Positions 1 through 6,810 of a stretch of 18,799 bases of DNA are shown here, one piece after another; within the stretch, counting starts at the first letter, position 1; every line of letters starts with the position of its first letter. Below the pieces are notes generated by a model. The model had not been told where the DNA came from. It was given only the letters and a program-made list of their open reading frames with translations, and made no database searches. This DNA comes from JANYGM01 sp043764015 (GTDB lineage Bacteria; Bacteroidota; Bacteroidia; Cytophagales; Thermonemataceae). Where the stretch lies: NCBI GenBank assembly GCA_043764015.1, contig JAYUKY010000023.1, positions 1 to 18,799 of the forward strand, written 5' to 3'. Position numbers and translations under genes: made by a program.

Positions 1-97
1 CTTTAGCTGACGGAGGAAAAATATTCAGGTGCTTGATTTTGTACTTGAATATTATCCAAAAACGGGGGGAAGTCTATTGTAGCCTTCTGAACAGCCT

Positions 98-115
98 ACC
101 CTTTCAGGGTTTTTT
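98..115 (+). terminator. weak intrinsic-terminator-like hairpin
   Basis: A 5-bp stem (ACCCT 98-102, AGGGT 106-110) with loop TTC is followed directly by five more Ts. It would end a plus-strand transcript entering from left of the window. The stem is short, so support is modest. Confidence 0.3.
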
Positions 116-165
116 AATACAGTTTTCTTTGTAGAAACAACCACAACGTGGTTAAACTATCATAA

Positions 166-185
166 CCCCACCGTGAAACGTGGGG
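166..185. repeat. CCCCAC...GTGGGG palindrome
   Basis: Perfect 6-bp arms (166-171 and 180-185) around an 8-nt loop. On the minus strand the centre reads CGTTTCACG, close to the centres CGTTTACG and CGTTCACG of the hairpins at 2798-2817 and 2854-2873, which suggests one family of intergenic palindromes. Confidence 0.45.
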
Positions 186-247
186 AAACGGACAAGCAAT
201 GTATAGTAGTATGATAAAATCTTACAGATTTGTTTTATGGAGAGGCT

Positions 248-280
248 AAATCTATAAGGTTTCAAAAACCTTATAGATTT
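248..280. repeat. perfect 15-bp inverted repeat downstream of gldA
   Basis: Arms 248-262 (AAATCTATAAGGTTT) and 266-280 are exact reverse complements with a 3-nt loop CAA. It lies about 60 nt past the gldA stop codon, so it could stabilise or end the gldA transcript. No T-tract follows on the minus strand, so a classical terminator is uncertain; a dispersed repeat is the alternative. Confidence 0.6.
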
Positions 281-338
281 GATTATCAGTATTTTATATA
301 TAAAATGTAACTAGGAATTACTTTGTTCCACAAATTAC

Positions 339-1250
339 TTACTTCGTTAGTTGCTGAAAAATATTCTCCAAAGTACGTTCTTCTTGCTTCAAACCTACAA
401 TTAGCCAATCTTGCTCTACAGAAAGTTTAGAGATAGCACGCCTTAAATCCGTTTGAAATGCTGATTTGATTTCGTAATGATTTTCAGAAATGTTTTTTAC
501 TGACAATACCCCTTCTAATGCCTGCAAAAGACTTATATCTATGGCTTGGGCAGTTTCTAAAAATATTATTGTTTCTGCTTGTTGAATATTTTTTAGTTCA
601 CTCACAGGGCTATCCGCCACTATTTGCCCCAAATTGATAATAATGGCACGAGAGCAAATAGCCTGTACTTCTTGCATTATGTGCGTAGAAAAAATAATAG
701 TTTTGTTTTCTGCGCTATTCTTTATTACTTGTCGTATTTCTACTATTTGGTTGGGGTCAAGTCCTGTGGTTGGTTCGTCCAAAATAAGCACTTTTGGATT
801 GTGTATCATAGCTTGTGCAAGTCCCACACGTTGGCGGTAACCTTTTGAAAGTGCACCTATTTTCTTGTGTTGCTCCAAACCAAGTCCACACAAAGCTATC
901 ATTTCATTAATACGTTTTTGTAGTGGATTGCCTTTTATCTGATGAATATGCCCAATAAATTCCAAATATTCTTTCACATACATTTCCAAATATAATGGAT
1001 TATGTTCTGGCAAATAACCAATATTTTGACGGACTTCTTTGCTGAAATTCACCACATCATAACCACAAACTTCTACTTTTCCGCTTGTGGGAGGCAAAAA
1101 ACAAGTTGTAATTTTCATTGTGGTACTTTTACCTGCACCATTTGGACCTAAAAAACCTATAATTTCTCCTTCTTTTGCTTCAAAAGAAATATCATTGACG
1201 GCTTTTTGTGTGCCAAATACTTTGGTAAGATGTGAGATAACAACAGACAT
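339..1250 (-). CDS. gldA: GldA-like gliding-motility ABC transporter ATP-binding subunit
   Basis: Cytoplasmic ATPase of 303 residues, likely the GldA partner of the GldFG membrane proteins needed for gliding in Bacteroidota. Visible motifs: Walker A GPNGAGKST (35-43), a motif IGYLPEHNPLY (77-87) typical of GldA-like proteins, a signature region LSKGYRQR (134-141), Walker B VLILDEP (154-160), D-loop GLD (163-165) and switch His190 in FSTH. About 100 further residues follow the switch His. An upstream in-frame ATG at 1289 exists, but a well-spaced TTTG-N19-TACTTTTG promoter lies at 1309-1279, so translation from the ATG at 1250 fits better. gldF/gldG are not in the window; GldA is commonly encoded apart from them. 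A generic ABC-2 type ATPase is the alternative. Confidence 0.78.
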   Translation of the reverse strand: MSVVISHLTKVFGTQKAVNDISFEAKEGEIIGFLGPNGAGKSTTMKITTCFLPPTSGKVEVCGYDVVNFSKEVRQNIGYLPEHNPLYLEMYVKEYLEFIGHIHQIKGNPLQKRINEMIALCGLGLEQHKKIGALSKGYRQRVGLAQAMIHNPKVLILDEPTTGLDPNQIVEIRQVIKNSAENKTIIFSTHIMQEVQAICSRAIIINLGQIVADSPVSELKNIQQAETIIFLETAQAIDISLLQALEGVLSVKNISENHYEIKSAFQTDLRRAISKLSVEQDWLIVGLKQEERTLENIFQQLTK

Positions 1251-1278
1251 AGTGGAAATTTTAGTTATTTTTATTAAG

Positions 1279-1309
1279 CAAAAGTACATTTTTTTTTCTA
1301 AAACACAAA
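1279..1309 (-). promoter_or_regulatory. Bacteroidota-type promoter for gldA
   Basis: Read on the minus strand: TTTG (1309-1306), exactly 19 nt, then TACTTTTG (1286-1279), matching the TTTG/TAnnTTTG consensus. The start site would fall near 1272, giving a leader of about 20 nt before the ATG at 1250. Confidence 0.6.
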
Positions 1310-1328
1310 TAACAATCCGTATTTACAT

Positions 1329-1365
1329 AAAAAAGCCTTCAAAACATTGTTTTGAAGGCTTTTTT
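1329..1365 (-). terminator. strong intrinsic terminator of the lipoprotein gene
   Basis: A perfect 17-bp stem (AAAAAAGCCTTCAAAAC 1329-1345, complement 1349-1365) with loop ATT lies 28 nt past the stop codon at 1394. The six As of the left arm give a run of Ts on the minus strand. It is symmetrical, so it could end transcription from either side. Confidence 0.85.
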
Positions 1366-1393
1366 GTTTGATAATTACTGAAAAATCTTACAA

Positions 1394-1771
1394 TTATTTT
1401 GTTCCAGTAAATACTATTGCACCACTTACACTAAGCGTAGTAGCTGATGCAACAATTGAAATAGAGCCTGACGGTGTTACTAAACCACCTGTTGTTGTTC
1501 CTGTATAACTACCATTAGCACCTGTTGTGATGGTTACTTTAATGTCTTCTGTAAGACTGCCATTGGCACTCCTTGTCGTGTAGAAAAGAGTTAGGTCAGT
1601 GCAAGAATTTTTCTGAACTTTGATGTCAGAAGCATTAGTACTACTTTTGTAAGTGATTGGGCTGAGTACATCTTCATAGCAAACAGCTACTACATCATCT
1701 TTCTTTTTGCAAGAAACAACAGAAACACCTAATAAAAGGGCAAAAACGAGGGTTTGGATAGATTTTTTCAT
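1394..1771 (-). CDS. small putative surface lipoprotein
   Basis: The protein has 125 residues. A lysine-started hydrophobic signal peptide ends in a lipobox-like VVSC with lipid-accepting Cys21. The next residues, KKKDD, resemble the lysine/acidic lipoprotein export signal that sends lipoproteins to the cell surface in Flavobacteria. The mature part is Thr/Ser/Gly-rich, beta-strand-like, with two more Cys (about 31 and 57) that could form a disulfide. No family is recognised; short lipoproteins of this style are common in Bacteroidota and often unassigned. A possible -7 box lies at 1861-1854 and a strong terminator follows at 1365-1329, so it is probably transcribed alone. Confidence 0.75.
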   Translation of the reverse strand: MKKSIQTLVFALLLGVSVVSCKKKDDVVAVCYEDVLSPITYKSSTNASDIKVQKNSCTDLTLFYTTRSANGSLTEDIKVTITTGANGSYTGTTTGGLVTPSGSISIVASATTLSVSGAIVFTGTK

Positions 1772-1800
1772 ACTAATTTTGGATTTTGGTTAAATTAAGA

Positions 1801-1832
1801 AGGTTAGGACTTTATTTACAACTCATTACTTA
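1801..1832 (+). repeat. copy of 32-bp repeat AGGANTTTATTTRCAA
   Basis: This 32-nt stretch matches the reverse complement of 2752-2783 at 25 of 32 positions by eye, and is similarly close to 2896-2927. Shared blocks are TAGGA, TTATTT, CAA and TTACT. It lies in the leader of the small lipoprotein gene. Confidence 0.5.
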
Positions 1833-1853
1833 CTATATTGACGAATAACTTCA

Positions 1854-1861
1854 CAAATATA
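1854..1861 (-). promoter_or_regulatory. possible -7 box for the lipoprotein gene
   Basis: Read on the minus strand it is TATATTTG, a full match to TAnnTTTG. No TTTG is found at the expected -33 distance, so this is a half-supported promoter. The leader would be about 75 nt. Confidence 0.35.
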
Positions 1862-1885
1862 ATGCCAAAATCCCGTAATAAAAAA

Positions 1886-2620
1886 TTATTTTGACAAAAT
1901 AAAAATCATTCTATCAGAATTATCTTCATTCCACGCATCTAGGGCATAATTTCCATAAATATTTTTTACAGAAAGACCTGCATTTTCAAAATAAACCAAA
2001 AAATCCTCATAAGAAATAGCTTCTACTTTTTCCTGAAAAAAGAAAGCCTCATTTTTATCTGAAAACTTTATTTTTTTGATGATATAATCATTTTCGTAAG
2101 TTTTTTCTATATTGAAAGTGATGTTATTTTCTATCTTTTGAGCGTGTGAGACAAGATTTTTGATAATTTTTTTGGTATTAAAAAAATCAATTACAAGTAC
2201 GCCACTTTCTTTAAGATTTGCCGACATTGCTGTAATGGCTTGCTGATTTTCCTGTTTTGTGTCAAAATAGCCAAAACTTGTAAATAAATTTAGTACCACA
2301 TCAAAATAACCTGCCTTGAAAACCTCACGCATATCTTGCACAGCAAAGCGCAAATGCTCATTTGCGTATATGCGGGCATATTTTTGGGCATAGGCAATGC
2401 TTTCTGTGGAAAGGTCTGTACCTGTGATATTAAAGCCTTTTCTGTTAAGATAAATAGCGTGTCTGCCTTTTCCACAAGCTAAATCTAAGATTTGTTGTTG
2501 TGGCGAAAAAGCAAGTTTTTCACTTAAATTATCCATAAAAATCTCTGCCTCTTTGGTATCCCTACTTTTATACAAAATATGATAATAGGGTGAGTTAAAC
2601 CAATTTACAAACCAATCCAA
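1886..2620 (-). CDS. class I SAM-dependent methyltransferase
   Basis: Cytoplasmic protein of 244 residues with a Rossmann-like methyltransferase fold. SAM-binding motif I is DLACGKG (46-52) followed by RH; the acidic residue after strand beta-2 is in GTDLS, and VLVIDFFNT forms a later strand. The N-terminal WFNSPYYHILYKSRD segment is typical of a Bacteroidota family annotated only as class I methyltransferase. The substrate cannot be told from sequence. The start appears to be TTG at 2620-2618: an in-frame stop lies upstream at 2674-2672 with no ATG between, and the first internal Met is residue 29, which would remove the conserved N-terminus. No clear terminator separates it from the lipoprotein gene downstream. 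Confidence 0.8.
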   Translation of the reverse strand: MDWFVNWFNSPYYHILYKSRDTKEAEIFMDNLSEKLAFSPQQQILDLACGKGRHAIYLNRKGFNITGTDLSTESIAYAQKYARIYANEHLRFAVQDMREVFKAGYFDVVLNLFTSFGYFDTKQENQQAITAMSANLKESGVLVIDFFNTKKIIKNLVSHAQKIENNITFNIEKTYENDYIIKKIKFSDKNEAFFFQEKVEAISYEDFLVYFENAGLSVKNIYGNYALDAWNEDNSDRMIFILSK

Positions 2621-2751
2621 TGTGTTTTTAATTAGGAATAATGAAAGAATACATTCTGCTAAAATACTTTTCTAATATTCAGTTGTAACAAAATGTTAAA
2701 TATTGCTGCAAATTAGTATATTTTTATTGAATTTACAGAAAATTAAACAAA

Positions 2752-2927
2752 TAAGTAATACATTGTAAATAAACTCCTAGTTTTATTTTTTTATTCTAGG
2801 TGGCGTTTACGCCACCTCTTTACATCAAAGTCAAAAAATGGTTTTATGTATAGCGGTGCCGTTCACGCCACCGTAGCCTAAAAATTAGTTTTTTGAAACT
2901 AGGAACTTATTTGCAACACGTTACTAA
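2752..2927. repeat. 176-bp element with imperfect terminal inverted repeats
   Basis: The ends 2752-2783 and 2896-2927 are inverted copies of one 32-nt sequence (25/32 matches by eye). Inside are two related hairpins: AGGTGGCG-TTTA-CGCCACCT (2798-2817, perfect) and CGGTGCCG-TTCA-CGCCACCG (2854-2873, one C-C mismatch). No reading frame of note is inside. It looks like a small non-coding mobile (MITE-like) or palindromic intergenic repeat. The rest of the 2621-3088 gap is plain AT-rich DNA. Confidence 0.55.
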
Positions 2928-3088
2928 CAAATTTAACTTACAATAGAGATTAGTTATAACTATTTTACTGTATTTATCAATCTTATTTTCACAAAAAATA
3001 ATCCTTAAAACTACTAAAAAAATACTATATTTACGTGTTGTTTCAAAAACTTATTTCAAAAATATATAATCAACATAATCAGCGCAAT

Positions 3089-3946
3089 ATGGCAAATCTT
3101 TCCGCAAGCGAACTAATTATCAATAGTGATAACAGTATTTATCATCTTAATTTAAGGTCTGAAGACATTGCAGACACTATTATCACCGTTGGCGACCCTT
3201 CTCGTGTGCATAAGGTTTCACAATATTTTGATAAAATTGATTTTGAAATGAATAAACGTGAGTTTATCACGCATACAGGCACATACAAAGGCAAACGCAT
3301 AACGGTTATTTCCTCTGGAATGGGGACGGATAACATAGAAATTTTGCTTACAGAACTTGATGCAGCCGTAAATATTGACCTGAAAAAACGCACTCCTAAG
3401 AAAACTAGGCGCAATTTGAAGATAATTAGAGTAGGAACGTCTGGCGCATTGCAGGCTTCTATTGCAATAGATAGCTTTTTGGTATCTGTCAATGGAATTG
3501 GTTTGGATACTCTGATGTGTTTTTATGATTTGCCACAAAATAATTATGAACTAGAAGTTGTTCACCGTTTCCAAAAAGAGATGAATTTGCCTTTTACACC
3601 TTATTGTGTGGCAGGTTCTGAAAAATTGCGTAAGCAGTTTGCTTTTGATATGTTGGAAGGAAATACGGTAACTTGTCCTGGATTTTATGCACCACAAGGC
3701 AGAGATTTGGGTATTGGTATCAAATATCCTAATTGGGTGAAAAGTTTGGAATATTTCCACTTGGAAGATTTTTGGCTCACTAATTTTGAGATGGAAACAG
3801 CTGGATATTATGCTATGGGACGGTTATTAGGTCACGAAGTAATTTCTCTAAATGCTATTGTTGCTAATAGAATTACCAGCGAATTTTCAAAAAATGCTGA
3901 CAAAACAGTAGATACACTTATTAAAACAGTTTTAGAACGCATTTGA
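3089..3946 (+). CDS. nucleoside phosphorylase (uridine phosphorylase-like)
   Basis: Cytoplasmic enzyme of the PNP/UDP family, 285 residues, which splits nucleosides with phosphate to a free base and ribose-1-phosphate for salvage. Visible motifs: GDPSRV (35-40, phosphate site), SSGMGTDN (75-82), RVGTSGALQ (114-122), and near the C-terminus NFEMETAGYYAM, the conserved nucleoside-binding segment. The pattern is closest to uridine phosphorylase, but substrate range cannot be fixed by eye. ATG at 3089 is preferred over the in-frame GTG at 3035: the 18 extra residues look unlike the family, and a TATATTTA box (3026-3033, one mismatch to TAnnTTTG) would place the transcript start after 3035. A repeat hairpin begins right after the stop codon. 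Confidence 0.85.
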   Translation: MANLSASELIINSDNSIYHLNLRSEDIADTIITVGDPSRVHKVSQYFDKIDFEMNKREFITHTGTYKGKRITVISSGMGTDNIEILLTELDAAVNIDLKKRTPKKTRRNLKIIRVGTSGALQASIAIDSFLVSVNGIGLDTLMCFYDLPQNNYELEVVHRFQKEMNLPFTPYCVAGSEKLRKQFAFDMLEGNTVTCPGFYAPQGRDLGIGIKYPNWVKSLEYFHLEDFWLTNFEMETAGYYAMGRLLGHEVISLNAIVANRITSEFSKNADKTVDTLIKTVLERI

Positions 3947-4032
3947 TGTGTGATGTGTGATATGTAAAGTGTGATATATTATTTACCTCACACTTTACCT
4001 ATCACACATCATACTTCACACATCACACACCA
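3944..4032 (+). repeat. TCACAC-type palindromic intergenic repeat, copy A
   Basis: Repeats of TGTGTGA on the left and TCACACAT on the right form a hairpin with 22-nt arms (3953-3974 and 3988-4009, one mismatch) and a 13-nt loop. The block TATTTACCTCACA is shared with copy B at 16174-16254. It starts at the stop codon of the phosphorylase gene and ends 4 nt before the mreC ATG; it could act as a terminator. Confidence 0.75.
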
Positions 4033-4036
4033 AAAA

Positions 4037-5023
4037 ATGGACGCTTTATTTAGTTTTGTTTTTAAATTCAGGGCTTTTCTGTTATTTTTTGCCTTAGAAA
4101 TAATCAGTATTTCTTTGATTATCAATAATAATAGACAACAATCTGCGGTATTTTTTAATACCTCAAACTATTATGCTGCCCAAATTTTGAAAGCCTCTAA
4201 CCAATTTAATGATTATTTTCATTTGGGAGATGTCAATAAAAGCCTTGCTACTGAAAATGCTTTGTTACGAAAACAACTTTTACAAGAGAAACAGCGCAAT
4301 TTTGGTGCAAATGTGCGTCCTGTGGAAGATGCTACTATTGCGGGCAAATATCAAGTTTCTCTTGCAAAAGTTATCAATAGCACTACTAAAAATACTCGTA
4401 ATTATGTTACCATAGAAAAAGGTACTTTGGACGGTATTTTGCCTGATATGGGCGTTATTTCGCCTAATGGCGTGGTGGGAAGAGTCAAAAGTTGTACCCC
4501 ACATTTGTCTTTGGTGAGTTCTGCCTTGAATATTGATCAGCCTATTTCTGCACAAATAAAATCTAATAAATACGTTAGTTTTGTGCTTTGGGACGGGAAA
4601 AATCCACAATTTGCAAAGTTTAAAGACGTTACGAAAGCTATTAAAGTAGTAGTAGGAGATACTATTGTTACATCAGGTTTCAATGATTTTTTTCCAGAAG
4701 GCACAATGATTGGCAAAGTAGAAAAAGTAATAGATGACAAATCAGCTACTTTTCACGATATTACAATACGTCTTTCTACTGATTTCAATAGTCTTTCTTA
4801 TGTTTATGTTATAGGAAATAAGCTAAAATTTGAACTTGACACGCTCACACAGCAATTAGACCCACAAAAAGAGAAAGAAAAGGATAAAGAAAAAGGTAAG
4901 GAGAAAAAGGAAAAAGAAAGGAGAGAGAAAATAGAAAAAGAAAAGAAAGAAAAAATTGAGAAAGAGAAAAAAGAAAAATTAAAAAATAAAGATACAACAA
5001 TTCTTAATAAACCAAATCCGTAA
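4037..5023 (+). CDS. mreC: rod-shape-determining protein MreC
   Basis: Inner-membrane protein of 328 residues that scaffolds the elongasome (MreB, MreD, RodA, PBP2) from the periplasmic side. Features in order: one transmembrane helix (about 11-30), a coiled coil (about 60-90, ENALLRKQLLQEKQRN), then the MreC beta domain with VTIEKGTLDGI, MGVISPNGVVGRV and VVGDTIVTSGFNDFFPEGTM-like segments. Unusual is a tail of about 50 residues (from about 276) made almost only of Lys and Glu. ATG at 4037 is the start; the open frame further upstream only translates the intergenic repeat (His/Thr-rich). mreD follows after 15 nt. No mreB is next to it. Confidence 0.9.
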   Translation: MDALFSFVFKFRAFLLFFALEIISISLIINNNRQQSAVFFNTSNYYAAQILKASNQFNDYFHLGDVNKSLATENALLRKQLLQEKQRNFGANVRPVEDATIAGKYQVSLAKVINSTTKNTRNYVTIEKGTLDGILPDMGVISPNGVVGRVKSCTPHLSLVSSALNIDQPISAQIKSNKYVSFVLWDGKNPQFAKFKDVTKAIKVVVGDTIVTSGFNDFFPEGTMIGKVEKVIDDKSATFHDITIRLSTDFNSLSYVYVIGNKLKFELDTLTQQLDPQKEKEKDKEKGKEKKEKERREKIEKEKKEKIEKEKKEKLKNKDTTILNKPNP

Positions 5024-5038
5024 GAAATTTTTTAAATA

Positions 5039-5557
5039 ATGAACAACGCTGCTATTATAAGTCAAATCCTTTCTTTTTTTGGTTACTTATTTTTTCAAGT
5101 ATTTTTTGCACGCCATCTTATTCTGTTTGATGTAGCTTTCTGCTTTGTTTATATTGGTTTTCTGATTAGTTTTAATCCAGAAATAAGTAAAATTAGCTTT
5201 TTATTGATTGCTTTTGCCTTTGGATTTAGTACAGATATTTTTTATAATACGCTTGGCGTGCATACTGCCGCTTGTGTGCTTTTGGCATATTTGCGCCCTT
5301 ATTTGATAGAACTTATGACAGAAAAAAGCAACAGAGATACCGTAATTGAGGTTTCTATACGGAGAATGGGATTTGTTTGGTATAGCACTTATGCAGGAAT
5401 TTTGCTCTTTGTGCATCATTTTTTACTTTTTGTTTTAGAAGCAAGTGCTGCTTCTTTGTTCTTCATTACTATTCAGAAAATTGTGGCTAGTTTTATACTT
5501 ACAAGCATTTTCTTAATCATTTTTCAGTATTTGCTTTTCCCTATTAGAAAAAGATAA
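5039..5557 (+). CDS. mreD: rod-shape-determining protein MreD
   Basis: Polytopic inner-membrane protein of 172 residues, almost entirely hydrophobic, with about five membrane helices (around 5-25, 30-48, 54-75, 110-135, 140-167). It is a partner of MreC in the cell-elongation complex. The segment FAFGFSTDIFYNTLGVHTAACVLLAYLRP holds the conserved Asp and the G-x-H-x-(A/S) pattern usual in MreD (motif given in parts: STDIF and GVHTAA). The call rests on this pattern, the size and the position 15 nt after mreC. RodA and PBP2 genes, often next in line, are absent; the next gene is convergent. Confidence 0.85.
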   Translation: MNNAAIISQILSFFGYLFFQVFFARHLILFDVAFCFVYIGFLISFNPEISKISFLLIAFAFGFSTDIFYNTLGVHTAACVLLAYLRPYLIELMTEKSNRDTVIEVSIRRMGFVWYSTYAGILLFVHHFLLFVLEASAASLFFITIQKIVASFILTSIFLIIFQYLLFPIRKR

Positions 5558-5639
5558 AAACATTGTTACTGTAAACATTTCGTTGCAAAAAATGCTTTTA
5601 CCTTTAGTTTTCAGAGTTTTATAGCGTGTAGTTGAAAAA

Positions 5640-6776
5640 TTATATTTTCATCATTTCTCTAATACTATTCCCAGCTTTTAAACCGCTCCCAGTAAGCACA
5701 GAAACTACTATTTCATCATCAGTTGCTATTTTGAGGTATTCCAAAGCACCTGCAAAAACGGCGGCACTCGTAGGCTCAACAAAATAGCCTTTTTTAGCTA
5801 AAAAAAGTGTTTTTTTTTTGATTTCTTGTTCGTCAATAGCCAAAAAGTAGCCACCTGTAAGTTCCACATACTGAATGATTTGCATTCCACGTACAGGCGC
5901 AGCCACCATCAAACCTTCTGCATAACTTTTGCCTACCTCAATATCTGGGATATATAAAAGTTCTTGCGTAAATGCTTGATACAAAGGCGCACACGCAGCT
6001 ACTTGCACACCAATAATTTTAGGGATTTTTGTGGTTATTCCTGCTTTTAGAAGTTCTCTAAATCCAATATATGCTCCAATAATAAGTGTGCCGTTTCCAG
6101 CAGGCAAAATAATGGTGTCAGGGGTTTTCCAGCCTAATTGTTCGCAAATTTCGTAAGCAAAAGTCTTTGTTCCTTGAAAGAAAAACGGGTTATAAGCGTG
6201 GCTGGCGTAATAACTGTTTGATTTCTCTAGAGCTTCTAATGTCGCAAAAGTAGCATCTTGCCTAGTTCCTTTGATCAGTTTGAGGTTGGCACCATACGCC
6301 ATTATTTGTGTTAATTTGGCAGATGATGTACTTTCTGGCGCATAGACATCTAATAAAATACCTGCTTTGGCACAATAAGCGGCTATTGCTGCGCCTGCAT
6401 TGCCTGAAGAGTCCATTATGGCGTGTTTTATGCCTAATTCTTTCATTTTGCTGACCAAAACAGATGCGCCTCTGTCTTTGTACGAGCCTGTCGGAAACAT
6501 AAAATCTAGCTTTAAAAGTAGCTTTTGCGTGCCTAATTCTATGGTTTGCAAAGGCGTTGCCCCTTCTCCAAAACTAACAATATTTGTATCAAAACTAATA
6601 GGCAACGCCTCCCTATAACGCCACATATTAGCGGAGCGCATACGGATTGCGTGCTTGTCAAAGGCAGGCACAAAGCGGATATTGAGTAGAGCGTCTGCCT
6701 CACTTTTCCAACGTAAATCATTTATAGAGTATTCTTGCCCTGTTTTGCTACAAATTAGCGCATTTTGTTTGCCCAC
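5640..6776 (-). CDS. threonine-synthase-like PLP-dependent enzyme
   Basis: Fold-type II PLP enzyme of 378 residues, probably cytoplasmic. Lys100 in GSYKDRGAS is the expected Schiff-base lysine; SSGNAGAA (123-130) binds the substrate carboxylate side, PAGNGT is the phosphate-binding glycine loop, and LTGSGLK lies near the C-terminus. The N-terminal ICSKTGQEY resembles the start of thermophile-type threonine synthases, which have a zinc-ribbon-like Cys pair, but only one Cys remains. It would make threonine from O-phosphohomoserine. Other fold-II activities (threonine dehydratase-like) cannot be excluded, as no threonine pathway genes are nearby. The start is GTG at 6776; an in-frame stop lies 15 nt upstream with no ATG between. 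The phosphatase gene ends 34 nt upstream, suggesting one transcript. Confidence 0.75.
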   Translation of the reverse strand: MGKQNALICSKTGQEYSINDLRWKSEADALLNIRFVPAFDKHAIRMRSANMWRYREALPISFDTNIVSFGEGATPLQTIELGTQKLLLKLDFMFPTGSYKDRGASVLVSKMKELGIKHAIMDSSGNAGAAIAAYCAKAGILLDVYAPESTSSAKLTQIMAYGANLKLIKGTRQDATFATLEALEKSNSYYASHAYNPFFFQGTKTFAYEICEQLGWKTPDTIILPAGNGTLIIGAYIGFRELLKAGITTKIPKIIGVQVAACAPLYQAFTQELLYIPDIEVGKSYAEGLMVAAPVRGMQIIQYVELTGGYFLAIDEQEIKKKTLFLAKKGYFVEPTSAAVFAGALEYLKIATDDEIVVSVLTGSGLKAGNSIREMMKI

Positions 6777-6810
6777 TTTTAAAAGATGTTTTTAGTTGGA
6801 AAGATAATTA

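Larger units (their letters stand above)
1..338. other. gene-free gap with several hairpins, left window edge
   Basis: No convincing gene is seen. A frame open from 3 to 134 matches nothing I recognise. The stretch is full of short palindromes: ACCCT/AGGGT followed by Ts (98-115), AACCAC-AAC-GTGGTT (139-153), CCCCAC/GTGGGG (166-185), AAATCT-TAC-AGATTT (217-231) and a perfect 15-bp stem (248-280). Positions 309-341 resemble a repeat seen at 2896-2927. It may be the end of a mobile element or structured-RNA locus that begins left of the window; this is inference. Confidence 0.4.

Noticed and set aside
3..134. 42-codon frame entering from the left edge, considered as the end of a transposase gene
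   Set aside because: No motif recognised and stop-rich surroundings; too short to support a gene.
2798..2873. GGTGGCG...CGCCACC stems considered as CRISPR repeats
   Set aside because: Only two unequal copies, with no regular spacing or further units.
3971..4036. N-terminal extension of MreC by 22 residues
   Set aside because: The extension (His/Thr-rich) only translates the TCACAC repeat, and the membrane helix of MreC starts right after Met at 4037.
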